The notes beneath the pieces were generated by a model. The model worked only from the letters and a program-made list of their open reading frames with translations, had not been told where the DNA came from and ran no database searches. 64,000 nucleotides of DNA from NCBI RefSeq assembly GCF_003003285.1, contig NZ_PVTP01000005.1:186001-250000 (forward strand), given 5' to 3'. Numbering within the stretch: position 1 is the stretch's first letter; each line of letters begins with the position of its first letter. The stretch is from Yoonia maritima. GTDB taxonomy: Bacteria; Pseudomonadota; Alphaproteobacteria; Rhodobacterales; Rhodobacteraceae. The translations under genes and the position numbers were made by a program. Shown in pieces: positions 46,970 through 55,516 of this stretch.

Positions 46970-48139
46970 TCATACCAGCACCTCTGCTGGGGTGACGTCA
47001 AATTTTTGTCGGGTCAGCGGCACGCCGCTCGCCATGCCTTTGCGTGCAGTCATATGGACCTTGGCGTTGTTGATCGTTTCAACTGCAGTGATCCGCGAGC
47101 CACAAAACCTTAACACGGTTCCATCGGCCAATTCCTCTGCAGTGTCAGTTGGCCCCGCTAGGCCAGCGATCTGCAGCTTCCAATCTGCTTGATCAGACCA
47201 GAACCACGGGACGGCGCGGTAAGGCGCATCAGCCCCCTTGGCGATACGCTTTGCAATCAACCGGGCGTGGTCGGTCGCGGCCTGAACGCTTTCCAGCCGA
47301 ATACTTCGGCCCGTCACCGGATCGGGGAATGCAGCGCAATCGCCCAGCGCCGAGATTGCAGGATCAGAAGTGACAAGCATTTCATCAACGACAATGCCAT
47401 TGTCGACTTGAAGCCCCGCCAGTTTAGCCAGCTCAACGTTAGGAACAACACCCACGGCAAGCAGTGCCAGATCAGTGTCTACATAGCGCCCTGACGCCAA
47501 AGTAAAACCTCCTGCATCAATCTCAGCGACACCATCACCCAAGATAATTTCGGTGCCCAGTTGTCGGTGCTTTTCGGCGAACCTTGCAGACATGGGCTCC
47601 GATACCGCACGCGCCATCAAACGGGGGGCAGCTTCGGCCACTGTCACGCTATGGCCTAGCTCGCGTGCCACTGCCGCGAATTCCAACCCGATAAAACCGC
47701 CCCCGATCACGCCAACACGCACCCCGTTGACCAAGAATGCCTTGATGGCGCTGGCCTCATGAAGCGTCCGCAGGCCGACGCTATGCTCAAGCCCAGCGAT
47801 CTGCGGGCGAAGGTTGCGTGCACCTGTTGCGATAATCAGATGATCATAGGCAATCTGTTCGCCGTCTATCTCGACTCGGGCATTCGCCCGATCAATGGCG
47901 CGGACCCAACAGCCCATACGCAATTCGATCTTATGCGTCTCAAAAAAACTATCTGGCCGCAGAGATAACGCCTGAACTGTCCCACCTTTCAGATAAGCCT
48001 TGGAAAGCGGCGGGCGTTGATACGGACGTCCCTGTTCATCGCCGATCATTAGGATTTCACCGTCAAACCCTTCTTGCCGAAGGCTTGCCGCGGCCTGAAA
48101 ACCGCCTTGCCCAGCACCGATGATGACAACACGTTCCAT
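46970..48139 (-). CDS. Ferredoxin reductase of the P450 system (FAD, NADH)
   Basis: 389 residues, putidaredoxin-reductase/rhodocoxin-reductase family. FAD site VIIGAGQGGFQAAASLR at the N-terminus, NADH site VGVIGGGFIGLEFAAVA near 145-160, and SALGDCAAFPDP near 270. Passes electrons from NADH to the ferredoxin encoded immediately before it (stop and start adjoin without a gap). Confidence 0.93.
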   Translation of the reverse strand: MERVVIIGAGQGGFQAAASLRQEGFDGEILMIGDEQGRPYQRPPLSKAYLKGGTVQALSLRPDSFFETHKIELRMGCWVRAIDRANARVEIDGEQIAYDHLIIATGARNLRPQIAGLEHSVGLRTLHEASAIKAFLVNGVRVGVIGGGFIGLEFAAVARELGHSVTVAEAAPRLMARAVSEPMSARFAEKHRQLGTEIILGDGVAEIDAGGFTLASGRYVDTDLALLAVGVVPNVELAKLAGLQVDNGIVVDEMLVTSDPAISALGDCAAFPDPVTGRSIRLESVQAATDHARLIAKRIAKGADAPYRAVPWFWSDQADWKLQIAGLAGPTDTAEELADGTVLRFCGSRITAVETINNAKVHMTARKGMASGVPLTRQKFDVTPAEVLV

Positions 48140-48463
48140 CTAGGCCAGCTCAGACGGAAGACGCACGACCATCCCATCAAGGGCATCGGTGACTTTGATC
48201 TGACAAGTCAGCCGAGAGGCGTCAGTTACTTCGGTTTCGGCGCAGTCCAGCATATCATCTTCGCCATCACTTTTATCGCCAGTTTTCTCTGCCCATTCAT
48301 CGTCGATATAACAGTGACAGGTTGCGCACATCATCGCCCCGCCACATTCAGCAAAGATGCCTTCGATATTATTGTTGAGCGCAGTCTGCATCACGCTGTC
48401 ACCCACGGTTGCCTGCACGGTCTGCGCGGCGCCATCGGGTTGAATGAATGTAATCGACACCAT
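48140..48463 (-). CDS. [2Fe-2S] ferredoxin of the P450 system
   Basis: 107 residues, adrenodoxin/putidaredoxin type. Cluster cysteines in ECGGAMMCATCHCYID (Cys-x5-Cys-x2-Cys) and MLDCAETE. Electron carrier between the reductase and the P450; lies 27 bases after the P450 stop. Confidence 0.94.
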   Translation of the reverse strand: MVSITFIQPDGAAQTVQATVGDSVMQTALNNNIEGIFAECGGAMMCATCHCYIDDEWAEKTGDKSDGEDDMLDCAETEVTDASRLTCQIKVTDALDGMVVRLPSELA

Positions 48464-48490
48464 GATGTGCCCTTTCGTAAATACCTGCGG

Positions 48491-49687
48491 TTAGTCCAAA
48501 TAGATCGGTAGGTTGAGCGGTCCGCGAAATCCGAACCCGCTCCAAACGACATCTTCGGGGTTGGGAAGCTGCATGTTGGGAAACCGATCAAACAATAACG
48601 GCAGCATAATATGCCCCAGTGTCCGGCGGGCGATTTGCGCACCTGCGCAGTGATGCGGCCCACTGCCGAATGATTGATGGGGGTGCTTTTCGCGGAAAAC
48701 GTTAAAGCTTTCTCCGTCGTCAAATATCGCCTCGTCGCGGTTCGCGGATGCCTGAATGGTCATGACAGTTTCGGCTTTGGGCACGACAACATCGCCGATC
48801 TGAATTTCTTGGGTCGTGCGGCGGCCAGAGACCTGAATTGGCGCAACCCACCGGATCCCTTCCTCAAAGGCGTCCATCCACGCCTCTTGGCGTTTCACCT
48901 CTTCCAACTGGTCCGGGTTGGTCAGCAATCCGTAGACAATCGTTGCCAAGGCATCACGCGGTTCGTTGATGCCGCCGCCGATTGCGATTTTAATATTGGC
49001 GTACATCTGGCTAAGCGGAATTGGGTTTTTCGCGCGAAGCATGACCGAAAACGCAGAGTTGTTCGGCTCTGATTGATGGCGCGGGATGATCTTTTCGAAC
49101 AGCGCGTTCATCTCGGCGTTGGCTGCGTCGGATGCCTCAAACAGCTTGGGGTCGCGCCCAAAGTTTCCGGCACCGTCGATCAGCCGCTGCGACCAGCGCT
49201 GCATTTCTTCGTCTGTTGCGTCCTCTAGGCCCAGCATATGCGCCAGAATGCGGGCTGCAACGGGTCCACATAGTTCAGAGAACAGATCAACCGTTTCACC
49301 ACGCGGAAGGAGCGACACGTATTCTTTGGCGATCTTTTCGTAGAGTTCTGCCCAATCAGAGCGAATAACCTTTGGCGAAAACGAAGGCTGCATCGCCATA
49401 CGTTCTGCGCGATGTTCTGCACCATCCTTGCGCATCAAAGTATGTGCCTGAAACGCAGGTTTCATCGGCGTCATCGGATCATCCGAGCTAAATATCTCGG
49501 GGTTTTCTTTGATCCATTTCGTATGCTCTGCCGTGGTCACAAAAATACGGTTCGTCTGTGCCACACGGACCACCGGTGTTTGCGCACGCATCTGTTTGTA
49601 GATCGGATATGGATCATGGGTGAGATCGGCCAATGTGACCGTCTCGTTAACTGGAATATCCAACATGACTTTGTTCCCCCCCGTCAT
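48491..49687 (-). CDS. Cytochrome P450 (bacterial class I)
   Basis: About 398 residues from the ATG at 49687, chosen for the GGAGGGGAGGTG site; ATG at 49666 is possible. Heme motif FGSGPHHCAGAQ with Cys347, ExxR helix in FEEGIRW, and an I-helix region IAIGGGINEPRDALATIVYG that has Asn-Glu in place of the common Gly-x-(Asp/Glu)-Thr, a change also known in some P450 groups. With ferredoxin and reductase downstream it is a complete soluble three-component hydroxylase or demethylase. Substrate unknown. Confidence 0.92.
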   Translation of the reverse strand: MTGGNKVMLDIPVNETVTLADLTHDPYPIYKQMRAQTPVVRVAQTNRIFVTTAEHTKWIKENPEIFSSDDPMTPMKPAFQAHTLMRKDGAEHRAERMAMQPSFSPKVIRSDWAELYEKIAKEYVSLLPRGETVDLFSELCGPVAARILAHMLGLEDATDEEMQRWSQRLIDGAGNFGRDPKLFEASDAANAEMNALFEKIIPRHQSEPNNSAFSVMLRAKNPIPLSQMYANIKIAIGGGINEPRDALATIVYGLLTNPDQLEEVKRQEAWMDAFEEGIRWVAPIQVSGRRTTQEIQIGDVVVPKAETVMTIQASANRDEAIFDDGESFNVFREKHPHQSFGSGPHHCAGAQIARRTLGHIMLPLLFDRFPNMQLPNPEDVVWSGFGFRGPLNLPIYLD

Positions 49688-49736
49688 CACCTCCCCTCCC
49701 AAGGTGGTGTTTTGACATGGAACCTTTTGCCACTGT

Positions 49737-49751
49737 ATCAATCAATACGAT
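49737..49751. promoter_or_regulatory. Nod-box-like ATC-N9-GAT motif between P450 and LysR genes
   Basis: ATCAATCAATACGAT fits ATC-N9-GAT, the core recognised by NodD- and MexT-like LysR regulators, and lies in the 98-base gap between the P450 start and the divergent LysR start. It is a plausible shared operator. Confidence 0.45.
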
Positions 49752-49785
49752 GGTATAGATAGATAGGATCGGAATTTCAGATAGC

Positions 49786-50688
49786 ATGACGAAATCATTC
49801 GACCCGCTCACCATCGACTTTCGTGCACTCGAGGTTCTTATCAGCGTCTATCGCCATAATTCGTTTACGCGCGCGGCCGAAGATCTTGAAATCAATCAGT
49901 CCGTTGTAAGCTACACCATCGAAAAGCTGCGCGGCGTGTTCAGTGACCCGCTATTCGCCCGCGAAGGCCGTAGCCTCATCGCTACTGCCCGTTGCGAAGA
50001 AGCCGTAACCGAAGCGATCGATCTTGTGCAGCGGTTCAGCCAATTGACCGCCGCCCAAGACTTTGACCCAAAAGAAAGTGCGGGGACGATCACCATCGCC
50101 TGCAATTACTACGAACGGGTTTTGATTATACCGCGCGTGGTCCATGCGATCCAAAAACAAGCGCCGAACCTAAAGATCGAAATTGTTGATTCATCATATC
50201 TTGGCCACGACCGCCTGCTCCGGATGGAAGCTGATCTGTTGATCGGCCCGTTCCAAAAACTGGGCGCGGCGTTCTATGGACGCAAGCTGTATGATGATCG
50301 GTATGTGTGCGTGATGGATTCCGAACACCCGTTTGCTGAAACCACGTTGACGTTGGACCAATACCTGCCGCTTGACCACATCTACATCACCTACGGCGGA
50401 AAATGGAAATCACGCTATATGCAAGTGCTTGAACAAGAAGGGCACGCAATTTCGATCGCGATCAAGGTGCCAAGCCCAGCGGGCATTCAAACCCTTATCG
50501 CTGGAACCAACCTTGTCGCCACTGTTCCCGAACGACTATCGCGTGAAATTGGTAAAGGCTTGCGGATTACACCATGCCCAGTGCCAACCCCGATTGATAT
50601 CCAACTCGTCTGGACAACGCGCACACTGAATTCACCCATGCACAAATGGGTCCGCGATCTAATCGTTCAGCAATGCCGCCTGCTTTGA
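49786..50688 (+). CDS. LysR-family regulator (NodD-like) of the P450 operon
   Basis: 300 residues, normal LysR length. HTH at about 10-68 (NSFTRAAEDLEINQSVVSYT, followed by IEKLRGVFSDPLF); effector domain with GTITIACNYYERVLIIP. The wording of the HTH and its flanks is closest to the NodD/MexT branch. Divergent from the P450 gene with a nod-box-like motif between. It converges on the ROK gene, leaving three bases between stops. Confidence 0.9.
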   Translation: MTKSFDPLTIDFRALEVLISVYRHNSFTRAAEDLEINQSVVSYTIEKLRGVFSDPLFAREGRSLIATARCEEAVTEAIDLVQRFSQLTAAQDFDPKESAGTITIACNYYERVLIIPRVVHAIQKQAPNLKIEIVDSSYLGHDRLLRMEADLLIGPFQKLGAAFYGRKLYDDRYVCVMDSEHPFAETTLTLDQYLPLDHIYITYGGKWKSRYMQVLEQEGHAISIAIKVPSPAGIQTLIAGTNLVATVPERLSREIGKGLRITPCPVPTPIDIQLVWTTRTLNSPMHKWVRDLIVQQCRLL

Positions 50689-50691
50689 CCC

Positions 50692-51903
50692 TTAGCCGAC
50701 AGATAGCCCCGCATTCGTATCAAGCAAGAACTGCGAAAAAATCGGTCCACTCGCCGCGCCCAGCGCACGTGCATTCCCGCCAATCGTCCCGCTTTCGATT
50801 ACCGGCGGGATCAGCCCGCGCGTATCTTGGTTCGAAATATAGCGGCGCACGCGCTCAACAAGATCAGCCCTGATTTCATCTGGAAAAGATCCGTCAATTA
50901 GGATGGCTTCGAAATCAATCACTGCGCACGTCGACAGGCTTGCTTTTGCCAGCTCTTGGGCAGTTTGACCCAACCAAGGTTCAACGTAGCGCGTGATTTT
51001 TGACCAATCTTGCGGATTTTGCCAAATCATAGCAGGGTCAAGATCGACCTCTTCCAACCGTGTTTCAAGCAGATGAATTGAAGCCATATCGACCAACTGC
51101 TTACTTTCCCCGTGCAGGCCGATGCTGCGCAGCGACCCCAGCGCACCCGCGTTACCTTGGCGGCCAGCGACCACAGAATGGTTCAACACGATACCACCAC
51201 CGATGAATGCACCTACAAAGAAGTACGCATAGTCAGCAAAGTTTTTACCCCGGCCATAAACATGTTCCGCCTGACAGGCAGCAGTCGCGTCATTGACCAA
51301 TGAAACGGGTAAATCACTGAAAGTCGCGATTTGCGCGGAGATGTTGATATCTTTCCATGACAAAAACGCTGGTGACGGTTCACCAACTAGATCATCCCAG
51401 TTCCACATCTCGAATGGTGCAGCAATGCCTAGCCCGCAAATACGTTTGGCAGTGCCCGGTGGCAACGCCCCCGATATTTCGGACATTCCTTTTGATAAAA
51501 ACCCAAACACCTCTTCTGGGGTTGGAAAGGTATAGCTGATGTGGCGCTGTTCACGGACTTGTCCCGTAAAATCCATAAGCAATAGATCAGCCGAGCGGCG
51601 CCCGATCTTAAGCCCGAACGAAAGCACTCCGTCGGGTGAAAGCCGCATTGGCACAGAAGGTTTTCCAACCTTACCGCGTGTCGGTTCACCCCGAACAAGC
51701 AGGCCGTCGGTTTCAAGTCGCTTTAGAATCGCCGAAACGGTAGGGGGTGAAAGCGATGACAGCTTAGCAAGATCACTACCCGGCATTTCACCGTGACGTT
51801 GAAGCAAAGATAGCAAAAGCCGTTCATTGTGGTTGCGCACGCCCCTTTGACTTAGGCCCGCACCGAACGATTTTATAACTGTGTGCTCCATCCCAGCCTT
51901 CAT
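50692..51903 (-). CDS. ROK-family transcriptional repressor of the frc operon
   Basis: 403 residues. N-terminal winged HTH (about 20-80, GSDLAKLSSLSPPTVSAILK) and a ROK sugar-kinase-like domain (FGLKIGRRSADLLLMDFTGQ; FFVGAFIGGGIVLNHSVVAG). The usual zinc-binding Cys cluster of ROK proteins is not evident. The start ATG at 51903 is preceded by GCGGGAGAGCATACT. Divergent from frcB across 170 bases; predicted repressor of the sugar transporter. Confidence 0.9.
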   Translation of the reverse strand: MKAGMEHTVIKSFGAGLSQRGVRNHNERLLLSLLQRHGEMPGSDLAKLSSLSPPTVSAILKRLETDGLLVRGEPTRGKVGKPSVPMRLSPDGVLSFGLKIGRRSADLLLMDFTGQVREQRHISYTFPTPEEVFGFLSKGMSEISGALPPGTAKRICGLGIAAPFEMWNWDDLVGEPSPAFLSWKDINISAQIATFSDLPVSLVNDATAACQAEHVYGRGKNFADYAYFFVGAFIGGGIVLNHSVVAGRQGNAGALGSLRSIGLHGESKQLVDMASIHLLETRLEEVDLDPAMIWQNPQDWSKITRYVEPWLGQTAQELAKASLSTCAVIDFEAILIDGSFPDEIRADLVERVRRYISNQDTRGLIPPVIESGTIGGNARALGAASGPIFSQFLLDTNAGLSVG

Positions 51904-51952
51904 AGTATGCTCTCCCGCAGGAAGGAATACATGAATTCCATTAATAAATAAA

Positions 51953-51970
51953 GTTAACTAATTAATTGAC
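51953..51970. promoter_or_regulatory. Imperfect palindrome between ROK and frcB genes
   Basis: GTTAACTAATTAATTGAC matches its own reverse complement at 14 of 18 positions. It lies in an AT-rich divergent promoter, about 50 bases before the ROK start. Candidate ROK operator. Confidence 0.4.
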
Positions 51971-52073
51971 AGCCGCGTGAAAATCGCGTTGTTTGTCCGC
52001 ATTCACTTCGATCCGTTCGAAGCGAGGAGGTCGGGGGATACCCCATTTTATACAGAGTTTCTGGGAGGAAATC

Positions 52074-53093
52074 ATGAAAAAGCTTCTTATCGGTACAGCA
52101 CTGGCTGCCATCACATCAGCTAGCGGCGCGATGGCTGCGGGCCACGGCACATCTGCATGCCTTATCACGAAAACCGACACTAACCCGTTCTTTGTGAAGA
52201 TGCGCGAAGGCGCTGAAGCCGCAGCAGAAGCTGCCGGCATCACATTGCGGTCATACGCCGGTAAAGTTGACGGCGACCACGAAACGCAAGTTGCTGCGAT
52301 CGAAACATGCATCGCTGATGGCGCTTCTGGTATTCTGATCACAGCGTCTGACACATCTTCTATTGTTGGCGCAGTGACCCAAGCACGCGACGCGGGCCTG
52401 CTGGTTATCGCTTTGGATACACCACTAGACCCAATCGACGCTGCGGACGCAACATTTGCAACCGACAACTTCCTTGCTGGTGAACTGATCGGTCAATGGG
52501 CCGCGGCGACGCTTGGCGACGAAGCCCCAAATGCACGTATCGCGATGCTTGACCTGGCCGTTAGTCAGCCAACCGTTGGCGTTCTGCGTGACCAAGGTTT
52601 CTTGCAAGGCTTTGGCATTGACTTGGGCGACCCGAACAAGTGGGGCGACGAAACTGACCCACGGATTGTTGGTAACGATGTCACTGCAGGCAACGAAGAA
52701 GGCGGTCGCAAAGCTATGGAAAACCTGCTCGCGGTCGATCCATCAATCAACGTGGTCTACACTATTAACGAACCAGCCGCAGCTGGCGCATATGAGGCGC
52801 TGAAATCATTTGGCCGTGAAGATGACGTACTTATCGTTTCCGTCGATGGCGGTTGCCCTGGCGTGCAAAACGTTGCTGACGGCGTGATCGGTGCGACTTC
52901 ACAACAGTACCCACTGTTGATGGCATCCAAAGGCATCGAAGCGATTGTTGCTTACGCAGCCGATGGTACGCTGCCAGAAAACACGCCCGGCAAGAACTTC
53001 TTTGATACGGGTGTTGCGCTTGTCACTGATCAGCCCGCTGACGGTGTCGAAAGCATCTCTGTCGCGGAAGGCACGGATTTGTGCTGGGGCTAA
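52074..53093 (+). CDS. frcB: Fructose-type ABC transporter, periplasmic binding protein
   Basis: 339 residues from the ATG at 52074 after CTGGGAGGAAATC. Signal peptide [24 protein letters not shown]2 binding protein; [20 protein letters not shown] and [20 protein letters not shown] resemble FrcB of Sinorhizobium, which binds fructose with ribose and mannose as weaker ligands. First gene of frcBCA and divergent from the ROK gene. Confidence 0.88.
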   Translation: MKKLLIGTALAAITSASGAMAAGHGTSACLITKTDTNPFFVKMREGAEAAAEAAGITLRSYAGKVDGDHETQVAAIETCIADGASGILITASDTSSIVGAVTQARDAGLLVIALDTPLDPIDAADATFATDNFLAGELIGQWAAATLGDEAPNARIAMLDLAVSQPTVGVLRDQGFLQGFGIDLGDPNKWGDETDPRIVGNDVTAGNEEGGRKAMENLLAVDPSINVVYTINEPAAAGAYEALKSFGREDDVLIVSVDGGCPGVQNVADGVIGATSQQYPLLMASKGIEAIVAYAADGTLPENTPGKNFFDTGVALVTDQPADGVESISVAEGTDLCWG

Positions 53094-53114
53094 ATCTAGT
53101 CTGAGCTAAATACA

Positions 53115-53141
53115 CGAGGGCGAGCAAACTGCTTGCCCTCG
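53115..53141 (+). terminator. Attenuator-type stem-loop between frcB and frcC
   Basis: CGAGGGCGAGCA (53115-53126) pairs with TGCTTGCCCTCG (53130-53141) over 12 positions with one G-U and a three-base loop, followed by TTTGTCT. It resembles a rho-independent terminator but stands inside the operon, so it probably lets the binding protein be made in excess over FrcC and FrcA. Confidence 0.65.
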
Positions 53142-53186
53142 TTTGTCTATGCCACGCCACTAAAAATCTAAAAAGGGGAAATCAAT

Positions 53187-54254
53187 ATGTCGGGGGATGC
53201 TGACAATTTTGAAGCTGCGGTAAAGGCAAAGGGTGCCGAAGCCGTCGCGGAGTTTAAAGATACGCGCAAGGGCGTTCTCGCAACGGTCCAACACGCGTTA
53301 CATGTGAACCCAGCGCTTGTGCCGCTGTTTGTTTTGGTCGCTTCAATCATCGGTTTTGGCCTGCTGCTTGGGTCCAAGTTCTTTTCGCCATTTGCATTGA
53401 CGCTCATCCTTCAACAGGTCCAGATCGTCGGTATCGTGGCGGCAGCCCAAAGCCTTGTGATCCTGACCGCCGGGATTGATTTGTCAGTTGGCGCGATCTT
53501 GGTTCTGTCGTCTGTCGTCATGGGACAATTCACGTTCCGCTATGGGATACCTGTCGAAATCGCGGTTGCCTTTGGCCTGATGACAGGGATGATTTGCGGT
53601 TACATCAATGGCTGGCTTGTTGCAGTGATGAAGTTACCGCCGTTCATTGTGACCCTTGGCATGTGGCAAATCGTTCTTGCCGCGACATTCCTATATTCCG
53701 CAAACGAAACCATCCGCGCCCAAGAGATCGAGGCGAACGCCCCTCTCTTGCAATTATTTGCGACCAAATTCCAAGTCGGCGGAGCCGTATTCACAGTTGG
53801 CGTCGTGTTTATGGTGCTTCTAATGCTCGTGCTTGCTTATGTGCTGAAACAAACCGCTTGGGGCCGACACGTCTATGCGGTCGGCGATGACCCTGAAGCT
53901 GCACAACTTTCGGGCGTCAATGTGCGCCGCACACTGATTTCCGTCTATGTGTTGTCCGGACTTATCTGCGGGTTTGCAGGCTGGGCTATGATCGGGCGTA
54001 TCGGTTCAGTTTCCCCGACCTCCGGCCAACTGGCCAATATTGAATCAATCACGGCCGTTGTGATCGGTGGGATTTCATTGTTCGGCGGGCGTGGCTCTAT
54101 CCTTGGTGCGCTGTTTGGTGCGCTTATCGTTGGGGTGTTCACGCTTGGCCTACGGCTTGCTGGGGCTGACGCACAGTGGACCTATCTATTGATTGGTGTG
54201 CTTATCATTGCGGCCGTTGCCGTGGACCAATGGATCAGAAAGGTATCTGCGTAA
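53187..54254 (+). CDS. frcC: Fructose-type ABC transporter, permease
   Basis: 355 residues, CUT2 permease (ILTAGIDLSVGAILVLSSVV, AVVIGGISLFGGRGSILGAL). A hydrophilic N-terminal stretch of about 45 residues precedes the first helix, as in FrcC. Its stop overlaps the frcA start by one base. Confidence 0.9.
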   Translation: MSGDADNFEAAVKAKGAEAVAEFKDTRKGVLATVQHALHVNPALVPLFVLVASIIGFGLLLGSKFFSPFALTLILQQVQIVGIVAAAQSLVILTAGIDLSVGAILVLSSVVMGQFTFRYGIPVEIAVAFGLMTGMICGYINGWLVAVMKLPPFIVTLGMWQIVLAATFLYSANETIRAQEIEANAPLLQLFATKFQVGGAVFTVGVVFMVLLMLVLAYVLKQTAWGRHVYAVGDDPEAAQLSGVNVRRTLISVYVLSGLICGFAGWAMIGRIGSVSPTSGQLANIESITAVVIGGISLFGGRGSILGALFGALIVGVFTLGLRLAGADAQWTYLLIGVLIIAAVAVDQWIRKVSA

Positions 54255-55018
54255 TGGAACCCATTCTCAAAGCTCGTGGGCTGGTCAAACGCTACGGCAA
54301 AGTGACCGCCCTAGATCACTGCGATTTTGATCTCTATCCCGGCGAAATCCTCGCCGTGATCGGGGACAACGGCGCCGGGAAGTCCTCCCTGATCAAAGCG
54401 ATTTCCGGTGCTGTTGTGCCTGACGAAGGCGAAGTTGAACTCGAAGGACGCAAAGTACGCTTTACCTCGCCGACAGACGCGCGCAAGGAAGGGATCGAAA
54501 CGGTCTATCAGACGCTCGCCATGTCCCCTGCCCTGTCTATCGCAGACAACATGTTCATGGGCCGTGAACTGCGCAAGCCCGGATTCCGTGGGAAATGGCT
54601 GCGCCAGCTAGACCGCCCTCGCATGGAAAAGATGGCCCGCGATAAGCTAACCGAACTTGGCCTGATGACGATCCAGAACATCAACCAAGCCGTGGAAACA
54701 CTGTCGGGCGGTCAACGCCAAGGCGTCGCCGTGGCCCGTGCCGCCGCATTTGGGTCTAAGGTCATCATTTTGGACGAACCAACGGCAGCACTTGGGGTCA
54801 AGGAATCGCGGCGCGTTCTTGAACTTATACTCGACGTGCGTGCACGTGGCATTCCGATCATTTTGATCAGTCACAACATGCCGCACGTGTTCGAGGTCGC
54901 CGACCGGATCCACGTGCACCGGCTAGGCAAGCGGCTATGTGTGATCGACCCCAAAGATTACACAATGTCCGATGCAGTGGCCTTTATGACTGGCGCGAAA
55001 GACGCGCCTACCCAATAA
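54254..55018 (+). CDS. frcA: Fructose-type ABC transporter, ATP-binding protein
   Basis: 254 residues with a single ATPase domain, the FrcA pattern rather than the double-domain RhaT pattern. Walker A GDNGAGKSS near 38, signature LSGGQRQGVAVARAA, Walker B VIILDEPTAALG, and an SHNMPHVFE switch loop. The ATG at 54254 overlaps the frcC stop; the longer frame lies inside frcC. No fructokinase gene follows. Confidence 0.92.
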   Translation: MEPILKARGLVKRYGKVTALDHCDFDLYPGEILAVIGDNGAGKSSLIKAISGAVVPDEGEVELEGRKVRFTSPTDARKEGIETVYQTLAMSPALSIADNMFMGRELRKPGFRGKWLRQLDRPRMEKMARDKLTELGLMTIQNINQAVETLSGGQRQGVAVARAAAFGSKVIILDEPTAALGVKESRRVLELILDVRARGIPIILISHNMPHVFEVADRIHVHRLGKRLCVIDPKDYTMSDAVAFMTGAKDAPTQ

Positions 55019-55025
55019 AATAAAG

Positions 55026-55054
55026 ACGTACGAAGCCATTTGGGTTTCGTGCGT
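55026..55054 (+). terminator. Intrinsic terminator of the frc operon
   Basis: ACGTACGAAGCC (55026-55037) pairs with GGTTTCGTGCGT (55043-55054): 12 pairs with two G-U wobbles, a five-base loop, then TTTCATTTATT. It begins seven bases after the frcA stop. Classic rho-independent form. Confidence 0.8.
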
Positions 55055-55516
55055 TTTCATTTATTCCCAAAATTACAGTCTTACCTGCGCACAATTTATA
55101 TCTGTTCGCCCGAAGTAGTGCTTAAATTTATTGCACGTTGCCAATTTTGCGCATTTTCCGTGCAGCTTATGCCATCACGCATATTCAAATCCTTGCAATG
55201 CAGCGGCAACGCCCCATACAAATTTCCTTAGACGCGTGGGCAGGATCGTCCGCGACACGTCGCAATGGCGCGACACAGTTTAGATACGGCAGCAGTAATG
55301 CTGTGCGTTTTGTTTCACCGAAAGTGTGTTCGGCGTTCAAAGTATCTTTGTTTTCTTATCCGCGCTGATCGCGCAGATGAATGTCTTTTACATTCTAAGA
55401 ATGAACTGCCCGCCCGTGTTTCCTGGCTAGCCCAACGGACAGGAAAATTGATCCAATTTCATACCTCCGCCTGCCCGCAGGCATCTGTTTTTCTCCCCTC
55501 CCGAAAGGTTACGAAA
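55055..55516. promoter_or_regulatory. Leader region of the FNT-kinase-cyanase operon
   Basis: About 460 bases without a convincing gene; the open frame reaching back to 55265 from the FNT gene lacks homology-like content and is left out. It contains the NtrC-like site listed separately. I found no sigma-54 -24/-12 pair. The long leader suggests regulated transcription, but nothing else can be assigned. Confidence 0.45.
55148..55164. promoter_or_regulatory. NtrC-like binding site upstream of the FNT gene
   Basis: TGCGCATTTTCCGTGCA fits TGCAC-N7-GTGCA with one mismatch, and a TGCAC half-site lies at 55132-55136. NtrC sites control nitrogen-scavenging genes; cyanase and nitrite/cyanate uptake would fit. 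Related Rhodobacter NtrC acts without sigma-54, so the absence of such a promoter is not a contradiction. Confidence 0.35.

Noticed and set aside
55265..55516. Upstream extension of the FNT frame by 84 codons
   Set aside because: The FNT fold and a ribosome site begin at 55517; the extension is non-hydrophobic, unlike known FNT proteins, and lies in a promoter-like region.
55055..55516. A sigma-54 promoter for the cyanase operon
   Set aside because: No GG and GC pair with the correct ten-base spacing was found near the NtrC-like site.
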